Of a stretch of DNA of 64,000 bases, positions 18,123-26,459 are shown piece after piece. The translations under genes were made by a program, and so were the position numbers. The notes beneath the pieces are model-generated. The model saw nothing but the letters and a program-made list of their open reading frames with translations, did no database searches and was not told the DNA's origin. Source of the DNA: CAZNPL01 sp964574815 (GTDB taxonomy: Bacteria > Planctomycetota > Phycisphaerae > UBA1845); contig CAZNPL010000024.1 of the NCBI GenBank assembly GCA_964574815.1, positions 34,901 through 98,900 of the forward strand, given 5' to 3'. Numbering within the stretch: the stretch's first letter is position 1; each line of letters starts with the position of its first letter.

Positions 18123-19642
18123 AATTGTGATTGTCCGGTGGCCCGGAGGCAGTCGCTTGCGACCTCTACGTCGTCGAAGTGTCTCCTTGCGTCGCCGATG
18201 ATCTGGTAATCCTCATGCCCTTTGCCGGCGATGAGTATGGTATCGCCTTCTTCGGCGAGTGCGATGCTTCTTTCGATCGCCGACTTACGGTCGGGCTGGA
18301 TTTCGACGCGCCGCCTCTGCGCAGGTGTGAAGCCTGCACAGATGTCGTTGATGATCGCGAGGGGATCCTCGGTGCGGGGGTTGTCACTGGTGACAATGGC
18401 CAGATCGGCGCCCTCGGCAACTGCTTTGGCCATGCGCGGTCGCTTGGTTCGGTCGCGGTCTCCGCCGCAGCCGAAGACGCAGATGAGCTGCCCCCGTGTC
18501 AGAGGCCTCAGGGCGGCCAGCACGTTCACGAGTGCGTCGTCGGTGTGCGCGTAATCAACGAATACGGCGAATCCCCTGGCTGTCGAGCTGACGCGCTGCA
18601 GTCGTCCGGGAACGCTTTCGATCCCTTCGAGGCCACGCCGGATGTGCTCGATATCGATTCCCAACGCGTGGGCGGCTGCGGCGGCCGCGAGTGCGTTGCT
18701 GATGCTGTGGCGACCCGGCAGGGGAAGGCGGATTTCGCCCGATTCGGATGGCAGTTGCAGAATGAGGCGGCTTCCGTCGATTCCCTCCTGCCGGATCGAG
18801 GCGGTTACGTCTGCCGTGGCGTTCAAGGCGAAGAGGGTGCCGGGGGCGCGGCAGTCTTTCAGCATGTGCTTTGACATGGGGTCGTCCGCATTGACGACGG
18901 CGCGGGCCTTGCGATCCAAGTGATCGAAGAGCCTTTTCTTGGCGGCGGCGTAAGCCTCGAAGGTCTGGTGGTAGTCGAGGTGGTCGCCGCTGAGGTTTGT
19001 GAAGACTCCGCATGCGAACGGGTGTCCGACGCAGCGGGCCTGGGCGAGTGAATGGCTGGAGACTTCCATGACCGCGTGTGTCGCTCCGTGTGTGGCAGCC
19101 CGATGCAGGCAGGCGTAGAGTTCCGGAGCGGGGGGCGTGGTCCAGGGGGCGTCGCAGACTTCGCCAACCAGGTCGTAGCGAATGGTTCCCAGCAAAGCGG
19201 CGGACAAACCCGCGGCGTTGAAGATTGAATGGAGGAGGATGCAGACGGTCGATTTTCCGTTTGTTCCGGTTACGCCGATCAGTTGCATGTCACTGTGGGG
19301 TTGGCCCGGGCCGAAGCCGAAATAGGCGGCTGATAGTCGCGCCAATGCAGTTCGGGCATCGATGACGCGTACGGCGCCGACACCGGGCGGGACGGTTGGT
19401 AAGTCCTCGCCGACAATGGCTGAGGCGCCTCGGCGGATCGCGTCGTCGATGAAGGCTTGTCCGTTGAGGCGTGTTCCGGGTACGGCGACGAAGCAGGTTC
19501 CGGGATGTACGCGTCTCGAATCGTCGCTGATCGCCGTAATGGGAATTCGGGCGAATTCCGATGACGACTCGGCGTGCGTAGAGAGGGCCGCCGCGTTCAG
19601 CAAATCAAGCAGGCTTCTTTCCGTGCCGTGTCCGTGTTCCAC
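18119..19642 (-). CDS. murE: UDP-N-acetylmuramoyl-tripeptide synthetase
   Basis: A 507-residue Mur ligase that adds the third residue of the stem peptide. Uridine-binding ISDDSRRVHPG, P-loop GVTGTNGKSTVC and EVSSHSLAQ are present. The specificity loop reads DNPRTEDP; DNPR is the signature of enzymes that use meso-diaminopimelate, so the cell wall is predicted to be mDAP-type. Start GTG 19642 with AGGA upstream. It follows ftsI by 45 bp and is coupled to murF. Confidence 0.95.
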   Translation of the reverse strand: MEHGHGTERSLLDLLNAAALSTHAESSSEFARIPITAISDDSRRVHPGTCFVAVPGTRLNGQAFIDDAIRRGASAIVGEDLPTVPPGVGAVRVIDARTALARLSAAYFGFGPGQPHSDMQLIGVTGTNGKSTVCILLHSIFNAAGLSAALLGTIRYDLVGEVCDAPWTTPPAPELYACLHRAATHGATHAVMEVSSHSLAQARCVGHPFACGVFTNLSGDHLDYHQTFEAYAAAKKRLFDHLDRKARAVVNADDPMSKHMLKDCRAPGTLFALNATADVTASIRQEGIDGSRLILQLPSESGEIRLPLPGRHSISNALAAAAAAHALGIDIEHIRRGLEGIESVPGRLQRVSSTARGFAVFVDYAHTDDALVNVLAALRPLTRGQLICVFGCGGDRDRTKRPRMAKAVAEGADLAIVTSDNPRTEDPLAIINDICAGFTPAQRRRVEIQPDRKSAIERSIALAEEGDTILIAGKGHEDYQIIGDARRHFDDVEVASDCLRATGQSQL

Positions 19643-19687
19643 GCTGCGAATCCTTGCGCGGTGATTCTACCTGTGTTCGCACCGGTG

Positions 19688-21448
19688 TCACGGACTAAGT
19701 CCGGCGATTCGGCCGTTCTGTGCCGGAGGACTTGGAGGGACTTGAAGGTACGCGAGTGTCTGCTCCATGATTTTGCCGACCGCCGGAGCCGCGACAGTGC
19801 CGCCGTAGTAGCCGAGTTCGGGATTGGGTTTGTGAATCATCACCAGAATCACGGCTTGCGGGTCTTCCAGTGGAGCTGCGCCGATGAACGAGCTGACGTA
19901 GGCGCCGGGCTCGTAACCTCGCCGGTCCTTGAACGCCACCTCTGCCGTTCCGGTTTTGCCTACCATACGCCAGTCCCGTAACGCGGCCGATCGACCGCCG
20001 CCGCGCTCGACGACCGCGGCCAACGCCTTGGCTCGCATGTAGTCGGAGATGCGCTGGGGGATGACGCGGCGCGGCCTGCGCGGGGCGTCAGACTCCTCAA
20101 GGATTGCTCCGTCGGGAGTCAGAAGCGCCCGGACCAGGATCGGCTGCAGAAGATGTCCGCCGTTGACGATGGCGGCAAACGCGGCGGCCAGTTGAAGCGG
20201 GGTCACGGCGATTTCCTGGCCCATCGGCACGGAGGTGGTGGAATAGGAGGTCCAGGAATCGAGGGGACGGACGAGTCCCGGGGTCTCTCCGGGGAAGTTA
20301 ATTCCGGTCGATTGGCCGTAGCCGAACGCGCTGACGATATCGAAGATTGCGGCGTTGCCCATTCGCTCGCCGATGATTCCCATGCCGATGTTGCTGCTCT
20401 TGGCGATGATCCCTTCCAGGTCGAGCGCGCCGTGGGGCGAAGAGTCGCGGAGACGGCGGCCGCTGAACCAGTGGACCCCGTTGTGGCAGAATACTTCCTC
20501 CTTTGGATCGACCGCTCCGGTCAGCAGGGCGCCGCATACCACGTAGGGTTTGAAGGTGCTTCCCGGTTCGATGGCGTCAGTTACCGCCCGCAGGCGGCGA
20601 CGGTCCGGCGGATAATCGTCGTAGCGATTCGGGTCGAAGGTCGGGTATTGGCCGACGGCCAAGAGTTCTCCGGTTGTCGGAGACAAGACCAAGCCCACGC
20701 CGAGGTCGGCTTCGAATTCTTCGACGGCGGCCTCGAGTTCGTGCTCGAGGATGCCCTGGATGACACAATCAAGGGTTAGCACGACGTGTCCGCCGTCGCG
20801 TTCGGGATGGCTCAGGTCGCCGCGGAACCAGATGGGTCGGCGCCGGCGCCGGCCGTCGTACACCGACGCTCGCTTTCCATCGCGACCGCGAAGGTGTGTG
20901 TCATAATACAGCTCGGCGCCTTCCAGCCCCGTGCCGTCGCGGCCGACGATTCCGAGGACCTGGGCCATCAATGTCTCCATCGGAAAGAGGCGCTGGGGCT
21001 CGTATCGCACGCCGATTCCACGCAGATTGAGCTTTCGCACGGCGTTCGCATCAACCGGATCGATCAGGCGTTTGAGCCAGCAAAATCGTAAGGAAGCCCG
21101 GTTTTCGATGTTGGACGTCAGATCGGCCGGGCTGACGCCCAGGATCGGGCTGAGGCGTTTAACGGCCGACGGCAGGTCTTCGATCATGGGCGGATCGGCG
21201 AAGACGCTGGGGCGTTGCCATGTGCCGGCGACGACGCGACCGGTCGTATCAAAGATGAAACCGCGACGCGCGGGGATGGACTGCTTGCCGAGCTGCTGCG
21301 TCCGCGCCATGCCTGTCAGCTTCGGGGCGAGCGCCGTGTTGATGTACGCGAGGCGCCCGATCATGGCTGTCAGGGAGATGCAGAGGACAGCCAAGATCGC
21401 CGTGCCCAGCCAGCTCAGTCGATGATCCCGGACGTCGTGTGGTTCCAC
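19688..21448 (-). CDS. ftsI: FtsI-type class B penicillin-binding protein (transpeptidase)
   Basis: A 586-residue bitopic transpeptidase that cross-links septal peptidoglycan with FtsW. After one N-terminal helix (TAILAVLCISLTAMIG) come the pedestal domain with RRGFIFDTTGRVVAG and the catalytic domain with active-site EPGSTFKPYV (Ser of STFK), SSN in IAKSSNIGMG and the KTGT motif in MVGKTGTAEV. I use GTG 21448, 14 bp after the ftsL stop and with AGAGAGG upstream; a longer frame to 21604 overlaps ftsL and adds non-conserved residues. No PASTA domain. Confidence 0.93.
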   Translation of the reverse strand: MEPHDVRDHRLSWLGTAILAVLCISLTAMIGRLAYINTALAPKLTGMARTQQLGKQSIPARRGFIFDTTGRVVAGTWQRPSVFADPPMIEDLPSAVKRLSPILGVSPADLTSNIENRASLRFCWLKRLIDPVDANAVRKLNLRGIGVRYEPQRLFPMETLMAQVLGIVGRDGTGLEGAELYYDTHLRGRDGKRASVYDGRRRRRPIWFRGDLSHPERDGGHVVLTLDCVIQGILEHELEAAVEEFEADLGVGLVLSPTTGELLAVGQYPTFDPNRYDDYPPDRRRLRAVTDAIEPGSTFKPYVVCGALLTGAVDPKEEVFCHNGVHWFSGRRLRDSSPHGALDLEGIIAKSSNIGMGIIGERMGNAAIFDIVSAFGYGQSTGINFPGETPGLVRPLDSWTSYSTTSVPMGQEIAVTPLQLAAAFAAIVNGGHLLQPILVRALLTPDGAILEESDAPRRPRRVIPQRISDYMRAKALAAVVERGGGRSAALRDWRMVGKTGTAEVAFKDRRGYEPGAYVSSFIGAAPLEDPQAVILVMIHKPNPELGYYGGTVAAPAVGKIMEQTLAYLQVPPSPPAQNGRIAGLSP

Positions 21449-21462
21449 AAGCGGCGGCCTCT

Positions 21463-21747
21463 CTAACGCTGTGCGACCATCGAGTTTCGAGCATGCACCT
21501 CGCTTGGCGGTCGCGGCCTGAGCACATCCAGCGACCAGCGGGCGACGCGTTCCTGTATGCGCTCGGGGTGGCGAACGCGGCCTATCTCCATCTGCAGCGC
21601 CCACGCGGTGCGCCGCAGCTCCAGGCGCTCTCGTTGCAGACGCTCGATCCGAGTGGCCGCACCAAACTGCTCGGCGCGCAGCCCGATGACGCCGATTGCG
21701 AGAAACCCGAAGACGAAAAGGAGGTAGAGCGCCCGCGTTACGTTCAT
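21463..21747 (-). CDS. ftsL: FtsL-like small bitopic division protein
   Basis: A 94-residue protein with one N-terminal helix (ALYLLFVFGFLAIGVIGL) and a following heptad-like segment (ERLQRERLELRRTAWALQMEIGRVRHPERIQ) suited to a short coiled coil, the usual FtsL/DivIC architecture. It stands directly before ftsI, the standard place of ftsL. The ATG overlaps the upstream LysM gene by four bases (ATGA). Sequence conservation in this family is low; size, topology and position carry the call. Confidence 0.8.
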   Translation of the reverse strand: MNVTRALYLLFVFGFLAIGVIGLRAEQFGAATRIERLQRERLELRRTAWALQMEIGRVRHPERIQERVARWSLDVLRPRPPSEVHARNSMVAQR

Positions 21748-22799
21748 GGTGTCGCTTGGTGCCGGCCGGCTGGCTCCTGAATCGGGATGCGGATGCGCAC
21801 GCCGTGCTGGATTCGCCCGGGATCGGGGAAGATGTCCTTGTTCAGTTCGTGGATCTCGGGCCATCGGGACTTGTCGCCAAGGTACTTTTCGGCGATAGTG
21901 GCGTAGCGATCGCCCTCCTGCACGTTGTAGTACTTTATTTCGATGGCTCTGCCCGGGCCCCCTTCGTGACGATCACGGGCCGGTGTCGGCGGTTTTCGCC
22001 GTGGCGGTACCGGCGGCTCGGCGGCTCGGGTTGGGGTCGTTTTTGTGACGCCTTCCAAGTGCGGCAGCACGATTTCGGTGCCAGGACGGAGGTCGTTCAT
22101 CGATTTCAACCGATCTTGGTTGGCCTCGAAGACGGCTTCGACGATCTGTCGTGTGGCTTTTCCGTATGCTCTGCGGGCGATGCTCCAGAGTGTGTCGTTT
22201 GCCGCTACGGTGTAACGGCGGGCTTGAGTTTGTGGCAGCGGCTTCTGCTGAGTTCGCGCGGCTTCGGGCGACGGCGGCGAAGCTTCAGGCCGTGCGCGCT
22301 CGTCGGGTGCGGCGGGCTCCGGATCTTCCGAGCCGAAGAGGGCTTCCCAGTTCACGGCGTCCGGCCAGCCGTCAGTGGCATTTGAGGCTTGGTTCTTCTT
22401 GGCGTTTGTGTTTGCCGACTCGGTCAGGTGCCGCCGGCGCGAGGACGGGTCCGGTCGGGATCCGGCGGGGGCCGATCTGGCGGCCGGTCGACGTGCACGT
22501 GGCTCATCTTTCTGTCGCTGCGCGGCGTCGGACAGTCGTGCCGGGTCAGTTCTCGGCTCCGTGTTTCGCGCCTTCTGCGGAGTTCGATGGAAAAGCGCCT
22601 GAGTGGCTGAAGACGGTCGAATAAAGGCGTTGGGAATCGTCGTTGCATGGGTGGCACCGCCGTCACCGTGCCGAGAGAGGACATGGTACGCCATCCGGGC
22701 GCCGGCCTCTTCTCCGCGACCGCGATGAGAGAGGACCACTGCGAAGCAAACGATAAATCCGATACCGACGAGAAGTCCCGCTTTCGTTTCAAAGGCCAT
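21744..22799 (-). CDS. Bitopic protein with two LysM domains inside the dcw cluster
   Basis: A 351-residue protein: one N-terminal helix (GLLVGIGFIVCFAVVL), a ~160-residue low-complexity Pro/Ala/Arg/Ser linker, a LysM domain (RRYTVAANDTLWSIARRAYG..., residues ~193-247) and a second LysM (YYNVQEGDRYATIAEKYLGD..., ~288-340). LysM domains bind GlcNAc-containing glycans. Lying between rsmH and ftsL and coupled to ftsL, it may be a peptidoglycan-binding division factor, for example a scaffold in a lineage without FtsZ; that role is inference. Confidence 0.85.
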   Translation of the reverse strand: MAFETKAGLLVGIGFIVCFAVVLSHRGRGEEAGARMAYHVLSRHGDGGATHATTIPNAFIRPSSATQALFHRTPQKARNTEPRTDPARLSDAAQRQKDEPRARRPAARSAPAGSRPDPSSRRRHLTESANTNAKKNQASNATDGWPDAVNWEALFGSEDPEPAAPDERARPEASPPSPEAARTQQKPLPQTQARRYTVAANDTLWSIARRAYGKATRQIVEAVFEANQDRLKSMNDLRPGTEIVLPHLEGVTKTTPTRAAEPPVPPRRKPPTPARDRHEGGPGRAIEIKYYNVQEGDRYATIAEKYLGDKSRWPEIHELNKDIFPDPGRIQHGVRIRIPIQEPAGRHQATP

Positions 22800-22908
22800 A
22801 ATCCTCGTGTCCCTCCCTGGACTGCCGCCCTGCCGGGCGGGTTCCGTTTCCGACCCTCACTTCGGACGTGCCGTTGCCTGCGGCATCGTCACGGCATCAA
22901 TGCACCGC

Positions 22909-23838
22909 TCACCCCGCCATGGGCGTGTTCTGCTCCGTTCGCTTTGCGGCCCTGAACTTCGCGCTCCGGGATCGCGGATTGGCCTGTCGCTCGTCCGGGT
23001 CCGCGATCAGCGGGCGCTTGGTCAGTATTTCGTACAGGCCCTCGTTCTTGCGGCGCCGGAAGTCGCGTTTGACGACGCCGTCCTCCAGGCTGTGAAAAGA
23101 GATGACGCCGATGCGTCCTGCGGAGCGCAAGCGCGTCGGGGCCGCTTCGAGAAAGTCGGCCAACGCGCCCCGTTCGTCGTTGACTGCGATGCGGAAGGCC
23201 TGAAACACGCGCGTGGCCGGGTGGATCTTGCTCTTTCGCGATCCCGGATCGACGCCGAGGGCTTGGCAGACGACGTCGGCGAGTCTCGACGTTGTCGTGA
23301 TGCGCTTGTCGCGCCGGGTCTGGCAGATGCGTTTGGCGATGCGCCGGCTGAATCGCTCCTGCGAATTATGATAAATCAGGTCTGAGAGTTCGTTCTCGCG
23401 CAGGCTGTTGACCAGATCGGCCGCTGTCGTGGTGAGCCGGTCGTCGAGCCGCATATCAAGTGGCGCCTCGTGACGGAACGAGAAGCCGCGCATGGGATCT
23501 TCCAACTGAGTAGAGCTGACGCCGAGGTCGGCGAACAGCAAGTCCACACGATCGATGTCGAGCCGGTCCAGGACCGTTTCAAGACGGCGGAAGTTCTCGC
23601 GTTCGAGCACGACCTTGCACGGTGCGTCGGCGAGGGTTTCGCGCGCCCCTGCGAGGTTGGCCGGGTCTACGTCGATGCCGATCAGCATGCCGTCCGGGGC
23701 GATGGCCTCGGTGAACAGCTTCGCATGTCCGCCCAGTCCGATCGTCGCGTCCAGCACGACGTCACCGGGCTTCGGCGCCAGCCAATGCTGGACCGGCTCC
23801 GGGAGTACAGGCGTATGTCCGGCGTCGCGCTTGACCAC
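22909..23838 (-). CDS. rsmH: 16S rRNA (cytosine(1402)-N(4))-methyltransferase RsmH (MraW)
   Basis: A 309-residue SAM methyltransferase acting on 16S rRNA C1402. Start HTPVLPEPV, SAM loop LDATIGLGGHAKLF, LLFADLGVSSTQLEDPMRGFSF, RVFQAFRIAVNDE and IGVISFHSLEDGVVKRDFR are all typical. Second gene of the dcw cluster, 109 bp before the LysM gene and 522 bp after mraZ. Confidence 0.96.
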   Translation of the reverse strand: MVKRDAGHTPVLPEPVQHWLAPKPGDVVLDATIGLGGHAKLFTEAIAPDGMLIGIDVDPANLAGARETLADAPCKVVLERENFRRLETVLDRLDIDRVDLLFADLGVSSTQLEDPMRGFSFRHEAPLDMRLDDRLTTTAADLVNSLRENELSDLIYHNSQERFSRRIAKRICQTRRDKRITTTSRLADVVCQALGVDPGSRKSKIHPATRVFQAFRIAVNDERGALADFLEAAPTRLRSAGRIGVISFHSLEDGVVKRDFRRRKNEGLYEILTKRPLIADPDERQANPRSRSAKFRAAKRTEQNTPMAG

Positions 23839-24360
23839 TGTCCGCGGTTTCGCACCTGCGCGGGGGTTACGTCCTCCGTCCGTGGCGACGTCCTGCCCCC
23901 CGCTGGATCCGTCGGTGATGCGCCGCCCTGCTTGGTGGTGGCTGTGAGCGCGTTTCGCGCGGGGCGCTGCGTTGCTCGAAAGACGGTCAAGTTCCGGACG
24001 CGAGCGACGTCCCCGTGTTCCGTCATCCGATCGGAGACAAATCCGAAACGATCCGAGGCACAGCGCCTTGCGCCGCCCGTCTCACAGCCTACTCCAGGGT
24101 AACCACGCCACCTCAAGATTCCAGTTACCTTCGACGCGGCGCATCCGTTCGCTTCGACGTCGAAGGTGGTGCGATACCAAAAGGTCTACGGTTCCTGCGG
24201 ATCCATCCGCGTTTGCCGCACGCTTGCGGCCCGGCACGAACGACGTCCGTCCTTGAATTCCCTTGGAGGACCGCCCCGGCTTCGGTCTCGGGACGGTCCT
24301 CCCGATCACCGCCTCGCCTATGCCGAATCTTCCACTCGCCCGACCTGACCGCGCCCTTTC
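23839..24360. other. 522-bp gap between mraZ and rsmH
   Basis: In most dcw clusters mraZ and rsmH nearly touch; here they are half a kilobase apart and no gene is visible between them. The stretch contains the 24265-24302 inverted repeat described separately. A second promoter for rsmH and the rest of the cluster is likely but I cannot point to it. Confidence 0.4.
24265..24302 (-). terminator. Hairpin downstream of mraZ (possible terminator or attenuator)
   Basis: Perfect 9-bp inverted repeat, GGAGGACCG at 24265-24273 and CGGTCCTCC at 24294-24302, with a GC-rich 20-nt interior that can pair further. It begins 59 bp after the mraZ stop. No T-run follows on the minus strand, so it may attenuate rather than end transcription. 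Confidence 0.35.
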
Positions 24361-24834
24361 CTACTCGCTTCCTGCCTCTGGGGCGCGCCCCCCCATCCGC
24401 AGGAAGTTCTGGAGAACCGACTTTCGCGAAACGACCTCCTGGAGGAAGCGCTCGTAGTCCGACTTGCGCCAGAGATCCAGGCGATAGTGCGCGCCGGTAA
24501 CGTAGACCTCCGCGCCGAGGTCCACCATCGACAACTGACGATCCGGGAGGACCACGCGTCCTTGCTTGTCCATTTCCACCCGGGTCGCCAGCGAGAAGAA
24601 CATCTGTTCAAAATCCAGGGCCTCCTGCCCGGGAATTTGATCCGTTTGCAGGGACGCGACCTTCTCGTTGAAGTACTTCTCGGGATAGAGGGCGAGTGTG
24701 TTTTCACGTTCGCCCGGCACGATGTAGAACGTCCCACCGCTGCGATCCGGATCGACGACATTTCGGAAGGGCGCCGGGATCTGAATTCGCTTCTTTTCGT
24801 CGATCGAGCGTTCATACGCGCCTGTGAAGATCAT
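24361..24834 (-). CDS. mraZ: Transcriptional regulator MraZ
   Basis: A 157-residue protein of two AbrB-like swapped-hairpin domains. It opens MIFTGAYERSIDEKKRIQIP, the first MraZ repeat, and the second repeat reads EMDKQGRVVLPDRQL. MraZ forms rings that bind upstream repeats and repress its own operon. I choose ATG 24834 because it gives the family N-terminus; an in-frame GTG at 24891 would put the apparent operator repeats inside the coding region. The last residues (FLRMGGRAPEAGSE) are a variable tail. Confidence 0.93.
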   Translation of the reverse strand: MIFTGAYERSIDEKKRIQIPAPFRNVVDPDRSGGTFYIVPGERENTLALYPEKYFNEKVASLQTDQIPGQEALDFEQMFFSLATRVEMDKQGRVVLPDRQLSMVDLGAEVYVTGAHYRLDLWRKSDYERFLQEVVSRKSVLQNFLRMGGRAPEAGSE

Positions 24835-24865
24835 CTTTTCAAGCCGCCGCGTCGTCTCCTCCCCC

Positions 24866-24900
24866 TGGGTATGTGTGGGAATACTATCCACTTCTTCCCA
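24866..24900 (-). promoter_or_regulatory. Candidate MraZ operator: TGGG/CCCA motifs at exact 10-bp spacing
   Basis: On the plus strand TGGGT (24866), TGGGA (24876), ATCCA (24886) and TCCCA (24896) follow each other at exactly 10 bp. MraZ of E. coli is known to bind TGGGN repeats separated by 5 bp ahead of mraZ. Further TGGG motifs stand at 24926, 24937 and 24946. The motifs lie just upstream of ATG 24834. Two of the four are in inverted orientation, which differs from the described direct repeats. Confidence 0.45.
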
Positions 24901-25174
24901 CTAAGCAAGCATTTTTTGGTTTTTTTGGGACTATTTTGGGTCGGCTGGGCAGCGACCCTGTGAATTGTTGCGAGCGATCAGGACGCTACCCTACTGGTGG
25001 TAGGCGCGAGGCCGACAGGCACAATTTCTGGGAGCCCTGGGGAGCAGTTCTTGCCCGGTTGTCGCATATACGATGTCCGCGCACGCGACGCGGATGTACA
25101 TGCCTAATGGAGACCTAACTGACGGCGTTCGCCCGGCGTCCTGGTCAGCGTCGCTGCGGTGTCCGTGAGTGTCA

Positions 25175-26290
25175 CTACCGTGGCGCATGCTCCGCTATAT
25201 CGTGATAAAGCGATTCGTAGCGGGTGACGCAGCGCTCGAAGGTAAAGCGGGCGTCGACGGTGTCGGCGGCGGTTGCTGCGAGCCGGGCGGCCGTCGTTTC
25301 GTCCGTCAGGAGGCGAATCATCGCGGCGGCGAGTTGCGGTGCGTTACGGGGCGGGACGAGGAGTCCGTTTTGTTCGTGGCAGATGAGGTCGCGACAGCCG
25401 GGGACTTCGGTGGTGACGATCGGCTTTCGAGCGGCCATCGCTTCAAGGAGTGCGTTGGGCAGGCCTTCAGTGCGCGAAGGCAGGACAAAGAGATCCGCCA
25501 GCTTGAGAAGGCTCGCCACGTCATCGCGCCGGCCCAGCATATGCACGCAGTTTTGAAGGCCGCTGCGTTCAATGAGGGCGCGGACTTGGGGCTCGTAGGC
25601 GCCGTCGCCTGCGATCAGCAGATTGGCGTCTGTGGCTGCCGCCGTCTCGGAGAATGCCTCGATCAACTCGTCGAGGCCCTTGACCGGATCCAGTCTTCCA
25701 GCCCAAAGGACGATGGGATGTTGCTCGTCGATGCCGAATTCTTCGTGTTCGATGCAGGGAGCTTGGCGGATCCGGTCGACGTCCACGCCTCCTTCGACGA
25801 GGCGCAGGCGGGCGGGGGCCATGTAAGCGTGTTTACGCAGGTGCTTGAGAACAGAAGGCGAGTTGCCAACGACGCAGGCCCCGAGGCGATGCAGCATACC
25901 GCCCACGACCAAATGCCATGGGCGTTCGATCTCGACGGTCTGGATTTCACAGATGAGGCGTGCGTAGGAAATGCCGGTTAACGGCGCAGCGAGGCGGCAT
26001 GCGGTGTTGGCGTGAAAGAGAAACGCGTGGACGAGGTCTGGTTTTGCGTGTCGCAGTCGGACGGCGAGTCTGCGGATGACGGCGATGTCCCTGGGGCCGG
26101 AAGCGTGGCAGGCGTCCACGGCGATGCCGGCATTGCGAAGTTGGGCGGAGACCGGACCGGGGGGTGCAAGAGAGACAACCTGCGGTAGCCAGCCGCGATC
26201 GCGCAGAGCGGTGGCGAGGCGTAGGAGGTGAAGCGGGACTCCTCCGGTTTCGAGGTCGGTGATGACGTAGGTGATGCGGCGAGGTATCAC
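25175..26290 (-). CDS. GT4-family glycosyltransferase
   Basis: A 371-residue GT-B glycosyltransferase. N-terminal acceptor domain begins TYVITDLETGGVPLHLLRLA, close to the GGxxxxxxxL pattern of GT4; the donor domain has VLWAGRLDPVKGLDELIEAF and the EX7E motif in SRTEGLPNALLEAMAARKPI. It would transfer a sugar from a nucleotide donor to a lipid, glycan or small molecule; nothing nearby indicates which. It stands alone on the minus strand, upstream of mraZ. Confidence 0.88.
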   Translation of the reverse strand: MIPRRITYVITDLETGGVPLHLLRLATALRDRGWLPQVVSLAPPGPVSAQLRNAGIAVDACHASGPRDIAVIRRLAVRLRHAKPDLVHAFLFHANTACRLAAPLTGISYARLICEIQTVEIERPWHLVVGGMLHRLGACVVGNSPSVLKHLRKHAYMAPARLRLVEGGVDVDRIRQAPCIEHEEFGIDEQHPIVLWAGRLDPVKGLDELIEAFSETAAATDANLLIAGDGAYEPQVRALIERSGLQNCVHMLGRRDDVASLLKLADLFVLPSRTEGLPNALLEAMAARKPIVTTEVPGCRDLICHEQNGLLVPPRNAPQLAAAMIRLLTDETTAARLAATAADTVDARFTFERCVTRYESLYHDIAEHAPR

Positions 26291-26459
26291 GGGACTTTCG
26301 GGCTCGGGAGCGGTGTCAAGGAGTCATTGCTGTGTTGTCTTCCGGACTGAGGTTGCGGTCCCGGTGTGTCGGTGTTTTGGAGTTCTGGGAGGCTCGTTGC
26401 GATCATGATTGTGATGCACTGCTCGAGTTATTCCTTCCAAAGAATTCCTGACCACTTTT

